Positions 1 through 11,329 of a DNA stretch of 64,000 bases are shown here, in pieces. The DNA is from Flaveria trinervia. Lineage: Eukaryota > Streptophyta > Magnoliopsida > Asterales > Asteraceae. The first letter of the stretch is position 1; each line of letters starts with the position of its first letter. The position numbers and the translations under genes were made by a program. Location: contig CM046452.1 of the NCBI GenBank assembly GCA_025506515.1, positions 73,160,080 to 73,224,079 of the forward strand. The letters are read 5' to 3'. The notes below the pieces were generated by a model. It had not been told where the DNA came from and did not search any database. It worked only from the letters and a program-made list of their open reading frames with translations.

Positions 1-1488
1 TTACCTCATACTCATAGGTGTAGTAGTGCTTTTTTGTCATATAAGTGTTAGCTGCATGGTGTGAAACGTTTTGGATGCAGCTGTTAATTCTCCCTCTATG
101 GACAAGACATTTTTCATCAAGTTCAAAATTAGAAACTAATCCTTTTGGCCTCCCTTGGCTGTTGGCAACACTCTGAGATTTCTGCTTGCAATTTTTCAGT
201 CTTGAAACTTGTCTATATTGATGAAATGAAATACCCCAACAAACTCTTAGCATTATTCAGAAGCTATTTTATCTTTACATCTACATACCATCCCCTAATC
301 AAATTTTGAATCTCAAGTTTTAGGCTTACTTGTCAGATTAATATGGTTTTTTTAGAAATAGTGGAGAGGAAATAGCAATCAATGCATTAGAGAGAGGGAA
401 CATCTTTTACTATGTACCAGCATATATCATTAATTTAGTGACATAAAGCACACAGGATAATATCATATATCCCTCTCAAAACCTTGTATAATGTCATATC
501 TTACTAACAAAAAATCATATCATAATACCAAATATACCCATGTTCAAATTTATGACATTTATACCCTTCCCATAAAACTTGTATTAGGATACTAGAGTTT
601 GGTGTGTAAGGAGAACGAGAAGGTTATACGTGAGAATGTGAGGTTATGAATTGTATTTACTGAAATTCTAAGCATTATAATTGGGTATATTTGATATTAA
701 TTCTTAAGGAAAGATAGGTGTTTTGGATGGGTATATTTTGGTATCGTTTTTTTGGTTTGTTAATTATAATACTAGATATTTGAAATTATATTTGAATGCA
801 TAGTTAGCTGCATTAAATTTTGGTATCATTTAGGAATCAACATTTACTTTAAGAAAGTTGCTGCCGTCAGAGAATCAGACAGCATGTGTTTTCTCAATCG
901 TACTGTGAGATACCGTATGCCATAGCCGCATATGTAGTTTTTATTTTATTGTATCTCATGTTGAATGTGAAGTTTAATATGTTGCTTTGCATATACCAAC
1001 AGTCAAGAAAGAATTTAAAGATTAAAGTTTGGCCCACGAGAATGGAAGTTTATCAGTCATGTATTGCTAAAGAAAGATAGAATGAGGGATATCAATATTC
1101 AGTTATTCACCTCCACATAAAAGTAATGTTGCAATTGTAGAGAGATGATACTGCAAAAGCTTTCCAGTTTATTGATCATCACAAACTGGTTGTAAAGATC
1201 CTTAGTCGGACCGCTTTTGGAACAAAAGTTAACCTATAACCGTCCCTTTTTTGCAACTGGTCGGGTAAAGGTAATAATATCTCCAGCACAATGTACTGTA
1301 CTGTATGCCCAACCAGCAGCAGTTAAGAGTTTGTTTATTTAGGGTTGTTTGTTTCAGCCGCTGTTCAAAGTTAAATTAGATATTATATACCACTTGCAAC
1401 ATGTCATCTTTTATTAATGAAAATATGTTGTCGATGTAATTTCAAAATCATCGTGACGCTAAGTTATGGGATTTGACATTACATGCAG
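1..1488. other. AT-rich region, no confident gene
   Basis: I see no coding exon I can name here. If the RS-rich exon that follows belongs to a complete gene, its earlier exons lie here unrecognised or left of the window. Confidence 0.4.
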
Positions 1489-1729
1489 TGACAGAGCTCG
1501 GAATGAGCATGCAAGATCTTCTGCATCACCACCTCATGATGATGACGACGGTAGAAGATACAAGTCTAGACGTTCAAGTCCAGGGAGAAATGGCAGGGGA
1601 TCGATGTATACAGATCAAAGGGCTGGTTCTCATGACAAACCACAGCCGCCTGCGCAGGACTGGAAATCAAAGGAGGATGCTGCCGGGCGGCTTTCAAGGT
1701 CACGGTCTAGGTCCCTTCCACCTTATTAG
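1489..1729 (+). CDS. Last coding exon of an RS-rich protein (partial)
   Basis: An acceptor (ACATGCAG) precedes an open frame of about 80 codons ending in TAG. The peptide is rich in Arg, Ser, Asp and Pro: a DDDDGRRYKSRRSSP stretch, an RNGRGSMY stretch, and a C-terminal LSRSRSRSLPPY. SR dipeptides at a C-terminus are typical of SR-type splicing factors and other nuclear RNA-binding proteins, but no RRM, zinc knuckle or other named domain is in this exon, so the family is not settled. Codons are more GC-rich than the flanks, which supports coding. A possible 3' UTR intron follows (donor CATCCAG|GTATTT near 1771, acceptor TTTTGCAG near 1989). No upstream exon was identified, so this may be the 3' end of a gene starting left of the window or a stranded fragment. 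Confidence 0.5.
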
Positions 1730-3952
1730 TCGATGGCTTCTATTCAATCTCATCATCCAGGTATTTTCTTTTTTTAATGTTTTATTATTGTTATTATTGA
1801 TATTGAATTCAGTTATTTATTCTTTTTTTTCTCATAAATTGATTGTCGTATGTTGCAATTACCATGTCCTGGTGATGCATATGATCGCAGACTTTTCAGC
1901 GTCAATGAATGATCTCCTAAGTTTTGTAAATGAGTTGAATTCCGAGTTTTGCAAGTAGCATGATGACTGAGATTTCACTTCTTTTGCAGGTGAATAATGT
2001 TGATAGAAAGATATGACCAAATTTTCCTGTCAGAAAGTTAAAATCCGGGTCTGATCTTTGATACAATTTATAACTGCTTTATGCCTTGGGAATGTAGTGT
2101 TATTTTACGATACGTACTTATGCAGTATGCCAATCGTGAGCTTCTTCTTACATTTTTATAATGTTATGGTATTGATCCTTGTTTATTGATGATCACTCTT
2201 TGCCTGTTCTTGATCTTGATATTTTGTTGTTCACTTTGTGCTTCTTGTTGACATTTATATAGCGCCCGCCACCGATTCTTGTATGTTGTTTGTCATTATG
2301 TGTCTTTCTTTACATTTTACACGATTCAAGTAATGCTCGTATGTGTTTAATTGTGGTATATGTATCTAGATTGCAAGTTGAATATAATGTATTCTTCTTA
2401 TTGGATGTTTTGAGATTAGTGGGTACAATAGAGTTGGAGGGTTTCGCTGGAAGCAAGCTCTCAGGTTTGCTTACATCTCATCCTATCCAGACCTCATCAG
2501 TGGCCTTGTTATGGATGGTTATGATTACTTATGCAGCATGGTTATGATTACTTATGCAGCATGTTTATGATTATGATTACAGAGTTGGAGGGTTTTGCTG
2601 GAAGCAAGCTCTCAAGCTCTCACGATTCAAGTAATACTCAGTATGGTTATGATTACTTATGCAGCATGCCAAAAGTTTGCTTTCTTAGTATTTTGTTTTT
2701 AATCTATACATACATAGAGGGTTACCCGATACAAAATCAATTTAATAGAGAACCATAGAGAAAAGGGGAAACTTGTATCTGAACACCACCCCATGCAATG
2801 CGACTCAATTTAAAGTGATGTGATGTTGATATGAAAAAAAGACAACGCGTCAAGTATCTTAAGAAAGACACCCCCTCTCGAAAAAAAAAGAATCTGATGG
2901 ACACTTTTCATATCGCTATTCATGAGATGCATTATACGTTTTTTTTAGCGTGTGTTTCTACATTATACGTTTTTTTAGTGTGCCTTTCTTTTTCTCCCAT
3001 CGGTTTGTCTTTCTTTTTCATTGTTTTTCAATCACTTATGCAATTATTGTAGGTTTTTTATGTAAGTTGATTCTGTAGTAAATTCATCTTTACGTATATA
3101 TGATGGGTGTGATCCTAAATTTCTAATATTTCACATGTGAAAGAGTATCTTGGTTGAAGTTATTATAGTCAAACCAATGAAGGTAAAATTGTGGGAGAAA
3201 AACTAAAAGAGAACTCGACTAAAAGGCATGGTTGTTTTGAAATCGTCAAGTAGATTTAGATAATTATTAAGAGCTTTATTTGGTATATAATTTAGTGTTC
3301 AAGTTGGGTTAGGAGTAGTATTGTTTATTATAATATAGGTGGTTACCTCCACTTACATTGACACCAACGACCCTTGCTTGGCCATTTTAGACGCCTTTTC
3401 AACAACTCTAACTCTTTTAGCTTAGATCTGTTTTGGATGGGTGTTTTTCGGTGATGTCGGCAAAATGATGAACCAGATTCTTCCAACGACACCAGGGGCA
3501 CCCTGATCTTGAGCAGAGGTGGATGTATGCAACGACACATTTAGCATTTTTTATAATTTAGTCAGGTATGGGTTTTGATCTATCTTGAAAACGACAAACT
3601 AGTTTTCAGTTGTTTTTTTTTCGAACATGGGTTTATTTTTATTGATATTTTAATTTTTTATTCTCATATAAATAGAGGAGCTTTGGGTATAGCATAAACT
3701 ACATGTTTCAAATTTCATCCTCCAACTTAAAAGTCTTAAAATTTGTTGAATTGAAACAACGAAGCATGAAAATAGAGACTTTTGTACCACATTATATGAA
3801 CTATATTTCAGCAACCTTGACATGGATTAATATCCCATGTTTTGTTCATTTGATTTGTAGAGGGCGAGAGTAGAGATGGAGAGTAATAAATATACTATGG
3901 GCAATTTGGTCAGCTAAAGAAAACTAACATAATAATTAACGTTAGGTAGTTA
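1730..3952. other. Intergenic, AT-rich, with local duplications
   Basis: No gene recognised. It probably includes the 3' UTR of the RS-rich exon. It holds an interleaved direct repeat (2427-2669) and otherwise low-complexity AT-rich sequence. Confidence 0.4.
2427..2669. repeat. Interleaved direct repeats
   Basis: The segment GAGTTGGAGGGTTT(C/T)GCTGG, continuing into GAAGCAAGCTCTCA, occurs near 2430 and 2581. The unit GGTTATGATTACTTATGCAG occurs near 2516, 2539 and 2645. The two units interleave, so successive local duplications are the simplest reading. Confidence 0.7.
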
Positions 3953-5672
3953 GAGGGTGTTTGTTTTTTGAAAAAACCTTTTTCCCATCTCTTCATCTGC
4001 GCGCTCACACACGCGGAAAGAGGTTTTTACTTCACAGACTGTTTGTTTTCTGGAAGACGTTTCCTCACCTCTGCACGGAGAAGAGGTGGAACAATATCTT
4101 CACAACCTCTTCTAACCTCTTCTCTTCTGAATTCATTTGAGCCCTAACATCACCTTCACCCATCTTCATTCCCCACATCCACCTCCCCACTCCTCTTCAC
4201 AACCATCACCGGTCGCCACTTCCGTCGCCACCGTCGCCACCGCGCCACCTCGCCACCTCACCACCTCCCCTTCGCCCCCTCCCCTTCGGCCCACAGGTAA
4301 AAAGCTCAACAATCGGGTTGCATGTTGTGTTATCATCAGTTTTTGATGTGGATTTGATGCGATAAAGTGTGTTATTTTACCTTCTAGGGTTTTGATTATA
4401 GAAATGGAGTATAAACGGAGTACGACGTCGATGACGCCGGATCAAAGTGGAAAAGTGGGAGTCGGAATGGCTGCTAATCCGTTGCCGTTTCTTACTCCTA
4501 GACCTGAACGCCGGCGTACGGATTCTAGAGGTATTGATTGGAATTCGGGTAAAGGTGAAGTTAATATACAAGTTCTGCTTAGATGCAGGTATACGTTGTT
4601 CTTTTTTGATTTCTATTTTGATAGTTGTTTGAGTTTATGTGTGTTTTGAGGTCGTGTGTGAAATGTGAATCGATTCAAATCAGGGTTTGTTGTGTTGTTG
4701 CTGTGTTTTTGAACAACTGATTAGATCAAATGTTAGCTAGGTTGATTTTTGTGAGAGTTGCTGGAAAGAGTAGGTTCAAACTAAAGAACGATTGATTGTG
4801 TTGTTCTTGAATTAAAAAGGTTTATAAGTATCTTCTATAACTATGGATATAGCCTAATTAGATATAAGATGTAGAGGATTGATTGATTGACCAAACGATC
4901 AGAGTAACAAGGTTATTGGTGAGTCTTTGTTTATGTGATTATGTCTCCATTTTCAATCAACTTTACATGAAAATTTTGATTCTTATCTCATTGTTCATGT
5001 ATGGGTTTTATATGTCATTTATGAGATAATGAAGCTAAGATCGTTTCAACTGTGCACGGTTGTGTTGTGTGATACGCACAATTCTGAAAGGCAAAGATAA
5101 AGATCCAACATAGACCCTGTTAGTTTGGTCAATCAATCAATCATGCATCTTAAATATTTTCTAATCAACTTTACATGAAAAAATTGTTTATTATGCCATT
5201 AATTAACTCTGCATGGCTGATGCTAACAATCTTGGATGTGTTTAACTTGCATGAAAACGAGTTTAAAATATCTTTAAGTCTTACTTTCTAATGTATCCAT
5301 AGGCCCTTAACCTATGAAGAACAAAAGTGCAATGTACCAAAGGTGTTAACATGCAACGAACACAAAAGAGAAGTCACGATTTATAAATGTAATTGTATGT
5401 TTTTAGGGATACTATTGTAGTGTTGTATGACTTTTATTTTATATTTTATTGTATGACTTTTATTTATATATTAATATATTAGTTGTTTTTAAAGTTTAAA
5501 AAATAAATTTAGTTTAATTACAGAATATTTCAGCATTCTGCAGATGTTAAACAAAACAAACAGTCTTTTTCTTGCAGACTGTAGACATTTGATCCACCTC
5601 TTCTGCTGCAGATGTCTGCAGATGTGGTCCGCAGACTGCAGACGTTTTCTTGCAGAAAAAACAAACAACACC
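3953..5672. mobile_element. PIF/Harbinger-like non-autonomous element with captured kinesin-5 exon
   Basis: The left end GAGGGTGTTTGTTTTTTG and the reverse complement of the right end GGTGTTGTTTGTTTTTTC are clearly related. Both ends are flanked by TTA (3950-3952 and 5673-5675), the 3-bp TWA duplication typical of PIF/Harbinger. Similarity continues inward: AGACTGTTTGTTTT and AGAAGAGGTGGA occur on the left and, inverted, on the right, so the element has long subterminal inverted repeats of roughly 100 bp or more. No transposase is seen, so it is non-autonomous. Its interior holds a pyrimidine-rich leader, a short intron and the first coding exon of a kinesin-5 gene, with no further kinesin exons. 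That is the pattern of a Pack-type (transduplicating) element. The alternative is two separate MITEs flanking a truncated gene; the shared TSD argues against it. Confidence 0.65.
4404..4588 (+). pseudogene. KIN5: Kinesin-5 (KIN-5/BIMC) first coding exon, orphan copy
   Basis: The frame from ATG 4404 (or 4431) reads through PFLTPRPERRRTDSRG and EVNIQVLLRCR to a donor at AGATGCAG|GTATAC. This is the N-terminus of plant kinesin-5: a short Ser/Pro/Arg head with TPRPERR, then the first beta strand of the motor, (V/I)QV(L/I)LRCR, with the exon ending inside the second Arg codon as family genes do. Upstream, 4137-4295 is a CT-rich leader ending in CCCACAG|GTAAAA, and an acceptor CTTCTAG lies at about 4387, so the 5' UTR and its intron were copied too. 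The next motor exon (P-loop GQTGTGKT) is not found downstream. Kinesin-5 slides antiparallel microtubules in the spindle; this piece lacks any ATPase and cannot do that. It could still be transcribed if the copied promoter works. Confidence 0.75.
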
Positions 5673-7330
5673 TTAGTGTGAAAGACACAAAGTGTTTACG
5701 TACTTTGTTGTAATTATTGAAGATAAAGAACAAAATCTGTAAGTTGGTATTTACTTAAATGACACTTTTTGTAATTTACTTTAAACCATGAATTATAAAA
5801 AGAACATGAAATGAACGAACATAATAAACGTCTACAAACAAATATAAACAACAAGCATAAACAAATACGTTACCGGACATTCATCAACACAACTGAACGA
5901 GTGCGTGCTAGGCACCCAGGGCCAGCTCAATATCTTTTGAGGCTCCAATCGAACTAAAAAATAAGGTCCTTTTCAATATTTATTATTAAATTTTTTCTCT
6001 TTTATCAAGGCTTGAGACCAATAATAATTAATTTTGTCGATAGTAATTAATTTTATTTTGCTTTAATATCTTATGCTTAAAGCAACTTAAGGAAATAAAT
6101 CAAAGGATCAAACAAACTATTCAAAATTATCTAAAGCACTTAACAAGTAAATCAAACCCTCAAGTACTAAAGCAAACTAATCAAAAAACAATCAAGCAAC
6201 CAATTAAATTATGTGCATAATTGGAGCAGATGCAGGGCAGGGATGAGCGACTCTTTGGTAACTGACTTATCATCAATTCTGAGACTTTCGATTCATTATG
6301 TGCAACAGCAAGTAACCAAAGCAGTGCAGATCTAATATATTTGTTTAGGAAATGGGGCCTTAAATTCGGGCCCCTCAAGTCCAATGCGTCTCTAATAACC
6401 CTATGAAGTTAGCTCTGCAAGCATATGCTCTTTCATCTAGTTAACTTTTTATGCATGTTTTTTTATTTGTTAAACAAACGAACATAAATGAAATTCACAT
6501 CTAATAATTTGCTAATATTTTTAGTTCGTTTATAATCCTACTCACGACTAAGAAGTAAGAATAATAGAAAGCATTATATGGAAAACTAACTAAAAGTTAA
6601 GTAAAGACACACGAGGCCTCCTGTTAAATGTTCAATCTTTGTCCCTAACTTAAAAAAATATAGTTGTAACCGTTCTAAAACATCCTTTTTTTTTGGAAAG
6701 GCAACTAGGTTGTAAACGAACCGAACTGAACCGACCAGACCAAAATGGAGCCTTGTTTATGTTCGTTCGTTAAGAATTGAAAGTGTTCACGAACGTATCA
6801 TAAACATATAACCGAAAGAAAATTTTTGTTCGTGTTCATCCGTAACTTGTTCACGAAGGTTTAACGAACACATAACCAAGGAGTTCACGTACACAAACTA
6901 AATAATTCACCAACACAAACGATCATATACTATTTAAAGTTAAACGCTTAACATAACTATCACATACATGAATATGGACAAACATATACCGAACTCTCAT
7001 GAATATAAACAGTTATAAAGTATAAATGTTAGTCTGATTAAAAAAATAAAAGTTTTAAAACATATAACATTAAGTTGATTAATTAAAAAAAGTAATAAAA
7101 TATACAAACTAATATTTGATAGACAAAGAATATAAACAAACTTAAGCAAACATTTTTTCGTTAAATTAACGAACATAAATGAGCGAACACGACATTTATT
7201 TATGTTAATCCGTTAAACTAAACAAACAAATTTTGTTATTTAACGTAACCAAATAACCGTTGGCCAAAACAAGGGGAACTAAATAAAACACAGAGGTAGA
7301 CCTCACGAGCTTCCCTTATCCTCCGACCAA
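5673..7330. other. Intergenic with transposon-like remnants
   Basis: No gene. The stretch around 5912-6385 begins with CCAGGGCCAGCTC and ends with GGCCTTAAATTCGGGCCCC, a composition typical of old non-autonomous DNA elements. The stretch 6720-7265 is built from repeats of GTTCGTT and its complement AACGAAC and also looks like a short element. No boundaries or TSDs could be fixed for either. Confidence 0.4.
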
Positions 7331-7386
7331 CCACCACCGCCACCACCGCCGCCACCACCGCCACCACCGCCACCACCGCCACCACC
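7331..7386 (+). repeat. CCACCACCGC-type microsatellite abutting the start codon
   Basis: A CCACCACCGC/CACCACCGC array runs directly into the ATG of the oxidoreductase gene, and the coding sequence continues with CAC-rich His codons. It forms the end of the 5' UTR. Its length is likely to vary between individuals and could affect leader structure. Confidence 0.9.
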
Positions 7387-10300
7387 ATGCTCACCGGCAT
7401 CAACCACCACCACCACTACCATCACCACCGTCTCCTCCTCACTTCTTCCTTCATCCTCCACTCCCCCTATAACAACCTCTCAAAACGCCCCACTTTCACC
7501 ATTCTCCCACCCACCGCCACTCTCCGCCTCAGCTCCTCCATGGAGGCACCCAAGAAAACCCCTCGAAGGAAATCATCGTACGGAACCTCGAGGAAGTCAA
7601 TCCTGAGGAAAACCTTCAAGCAAGAACAGGTGACCTTCACCTCACCCGTTTCCGACGACCCCCTTGTCGCCATCATCGGCGGAGGAATGTCGGGCCTCCT
7701 TTGTGCTCTTCAGTTGGAGAAGAGAGGTGTTCGCTCCACTGTCTTCGATACGGTGCGTCATTACTCATTACTTCTTTCGGTTTTGGTTCGTGAGTTAGTT
7801 TTATGAGTGTGATTCGGTGATGCATTTCGTCGAACAGTTGATGTGCATACCAAATAGCACTAGTTGTAATGTTAAACCAATAAATTTGCCGATGAATACA
7901 AGGAATTAGTAGATAACTGTGCTGATTTTTCTATTTATAGGTTTTTTATAAGACTTATAAGGTTTATGTATGGGTTCTTGTAATTCTTTTAGTTGAAAAT
8001 GAGTGATTAATGATTTTTCTATATACACAGAAGGGAAAAACAATATTTTTTTTCCACAAACAAGACCTTGGATTTCATAGTTAGCTTTAGGCCCAAAAAT
8101 GTACGGAGCTGCCCCTGGGTGGGACGATATGAGTTTGCTCGTACTTATAAGAACAATGGTCAGTCATACATGACAATTGGTTTGAAATGGTTCCATTTCA
8201 TGGTATCTAGAAGGCTTATACCGTAGCCGGATCAGATTTTAGTTAGATAATAAACAACAAAAGGTGCGAATTATAATATAAGGAATTGTTATGGTTGTGC
8301 AACTTCAGGGAATACATGGACTTGGGGGAAGAATGGGCACTAGAAGTATGATGGAATGATATTTGACCATGCAGCTCAATTCTTTACTGTGAATACCCTG
8401 TGTTTCGTGAGTTGGTTGATGAATGGTCCCAGAAAGGTTTTGTACGGCAGTCACAGGGGGTGATTGGAGAGCTTGAAGCCGGTGGTCACTTCTTCCCATT
8501 TCTTTCTTCCCCTCCTCGATATATTGCTGTCAATGGAATGCGTACCCTTGCAGATTCACTACTTTCTCAGGTACACAGTTCTATTAGACTATTACTTCAT
8601 CTTTATATATTTCTTGCTTCTTTAGCGTCATCATCTTCATAGGATTGGGGATTGTTACTATGATAACATTAGTATGATAGCATTTCTTATTATGCATACG
8701 ATGAGTATGATTGTGATACAATCCGAATAATATGATTGGGTAATTATGTTATTATTTAAAATATAGTAGACAATATTTGTGATTAGTTTTATTTTAGATA
8801 AAGACTATGATCCTATTTATATTAGGTGGATTCTTGTTTTGGAGATCTATATATCAGGCTTCATGGTTGCAATTCTTTAATTTGATTATTGGAGAGTTGG
8901 TTTGGCTCTCGAAAGTTAACTGTATGAGTGACTATCTATCCATAGAAGTCATATAGCATGATCAAGCTCATAGTAGATTGATGTATTAGGCTATATTGAA
9001 CTGAAAAAAGATTACAATGATTAATTTGTTATAAATTGTTATATGAATGTTGGGTGATATGTAAAGGCTTAGCTGGAAAGTTAACTTGTGTTTCAGAGTT
9101 CCATGATTGAAGTGGTGCGGCCATGTTGGATAAGCTCTATGGAACCATATAATGGAATGTGGCACTTGAGTGAGAATGGAAAACATCGTGGACAATTTGA
9201 TGCCACTGTCATTGCACATAATGGTAATGGTGATATTTACTTCACATCCAGACAATCCAAATTAAAAATTATAAGTTCAGTAATTGTTCAATTATTTATA
9301 AAATGGAATATATTAACCTAAGAGAGTAAGTGGGTATTCTCAAGGTGGCTGTTGCTATCTGAAAGATTAAAATGAGAAAATCAGTTAAATTATCTAGGGA
9401 TAGTTGGTTAACTTTACATTACTCACAAATCAGTTTTTCTATAAGAACTTCTTACCAGCTTCTCAAAACATGATTCCTAAATATTCAGAATCATAGTCAT
9501 CTTTTGCCAAAATTGATTTATGGAACGCACATCCATATTCCAAACACCCCCTAAATCTAGATTTGGAAGTAACTATTATCCTCTATTTAATCAAATAAGA
9601 ATTTCTGTGCAAGTACTTGTACATAAATTTCAGTTAATATATAGGGGCTTTATGCAAATGTTTCTAGTGTAATTTTCTTTTGCTTGAATAGAACTGATAG
9701 ATACTAAGAAAATAGCAGGCAATTATTATAGAATTGAAAAAGATAAGGCCCGATTCGAGAGGCGCTGGATCTCCGATTACAGGAATTGAATCTGAAAACT
9801 AAAAACAAGAAGCTGAAAATTAAAATAACAGTGCCCCTACTTATAGAATTTGCAAAGCATATTTAACTAACTACTCCTAAAAAGAAGATTGAGAATTGCT
9901 TATCCATTCCTTCTGTTTTCCCTCCATTGAATGGGTCAAACAAGTAGTTTAAAAGAGAATTAAGTTGAGCATTTTCAGCTGATCTTTTGACCGGTTCTTC
10001 CATCGTGAATAAACTTGCGGATATGTATCAAGAACCTTAGTAATTCATGTTTTTGGGATGGAGACCCTTGATGGATAATTTTTCTAACTGAACGAATGAT
10101 AAAAACGTGGTCTGCTCTGGAAATAATCATATGATTCTTTCACTGGTAGGATATAGTAATTTTCTTAGAGCAAGTATTCTTGTATGATCAGGAAAGTGTG
10201 CTAACCGATTGCTCTCTTCATCGGGACTACCACTTATTGCAAGACAGATGAAGGTATATACGAAACTTACATTTTTAAATTTTTTTATTATAATATTCAC

Positions 10301-11329
10301 TAGTCATTAATGATGGAATGTTTACAGAGACTGGAACTCAGTAGCATATGGGCTCTTCTTGCTGCATTTGAAGATCCTCTTCCTTTGCCGGGCAAAACCG
10401 TTGTCCCATTCGAAGGGGCATTTGTGAAAGGAATAGACTCTGTATCATGGATGGGAAACAACACACAAAAACTATTTAGTTCTCAGAATGTGGGATCACC
10501 TCATTGTTGGACATTTTTCAGCACTGCCTCTTTTGGAAAGCGCAATAAAGTTCCACAGGTCTCTCTATCTACTCCCTTTGTTCAAGTTAAGACTCTGTAA
10601 TTTACCCCCAAATTGACTCTAACTTTTATCAGGAAAATATTCCTAGTGCAACGGCAGAGAAGGTGAAACAACTGATGCTTGCAGGTGTTGAGAACGCCCT
10701 AGGATTAGAGACTGACTCGCTTAAGACACCAATATATACCCGTGTACAATTGTGGTATGAATTTAAGAAATTGCAATGTACTTTGATGTTATTAGCTAAT
10801 AGTCTGACATTACATAAGTAATTTATATTATGCAGGGGTGCAGCTCTTCCTACAAATACTCCTGGTATTCCCTGCATCTTTGATCCTCTCGGAAGAGCTG
10901 GTATTTGTGGTGATTGGCTACTTGGTTCCAGTTTAGAGGCTGCAGCCATAAGTGGATTATCCTTGGGAAATCATGTAAGTTCTGATTTATTATGGTCAGT
11001 TATTTTCAGCTTTAAACTCTATACTGTGCCTTGAGTTAGTGTTTATAGGTCGCAATATCAACCCATTAATATAAGAATGCCTCAGATGTTATATTATTCA
11101 TCATAATTTTTCTCAAAATGTTATATTTCTCCATTATATGGGATTAAAATTAAATGGTCTACTTGCACAGATTGCAGATTTTCTAAAAAGTGGTGGGTCG
11201 CGACTAGATGAGTTTGCTGTTGGTTTACATGCGGATTTCCATCCGCTGCAGGGACATGATATCGGACAATTCCCAGGATTAGAGTCAAATAAGGATATAT
11301 GTGAGGTGGAGGTTCAACTTGGAGCTTAA
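7387..11329 (+). CDS. Renalase-like FAD/NAD(P)-binding oxidoreductase, plastid-type (8 exons)
   Basis: Exons: 7387-7752, 8309-8570, 9097-9223, 10192-10253, 10328-10558, 10633-10754, 10836-10974, 11171-11329, with GT-AG junctions; stop TAA. About 110 residues form a His/Ser/Thr/Arg-rich leader that looks like a chloroplast transit peptide. Then comes the Rossmann dinucleotide fold VAIIGGGMSGLLCALQL with the GxGxxG-type glycines, a GLGGRMGTR motif, FDHAAQFFT, PPRYIAVNGM, an AHNGKCANRL segment, and a C-terminal FAD-closing motif AGICGDWLLG, ending IGQFPGLES. This matches the plant renalase-like family (At3g04650 type). Flavoprotein oxidation of NAD(P)H-type or amine substrates is inferred from the family; the plant substrate is not known to me. 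Exon 2 has two apparent one-base losses, near 8350 (GG to G) and at the C-run 8396-8398, which break the frame; all other exons are open and spliced in phase. Sequencing error is more likely than decay. The start was chosen because the leader is open and begins just after the repeat. Confidence 0.88.

Noticed and set aside
4137..4346. Pro/Ser/Thr-rich open frame on the plus strand
   Set aside because: It lies in the CT-rich 5' leader and its intron copied with the kinesin-5 exon; composition alone explains it.
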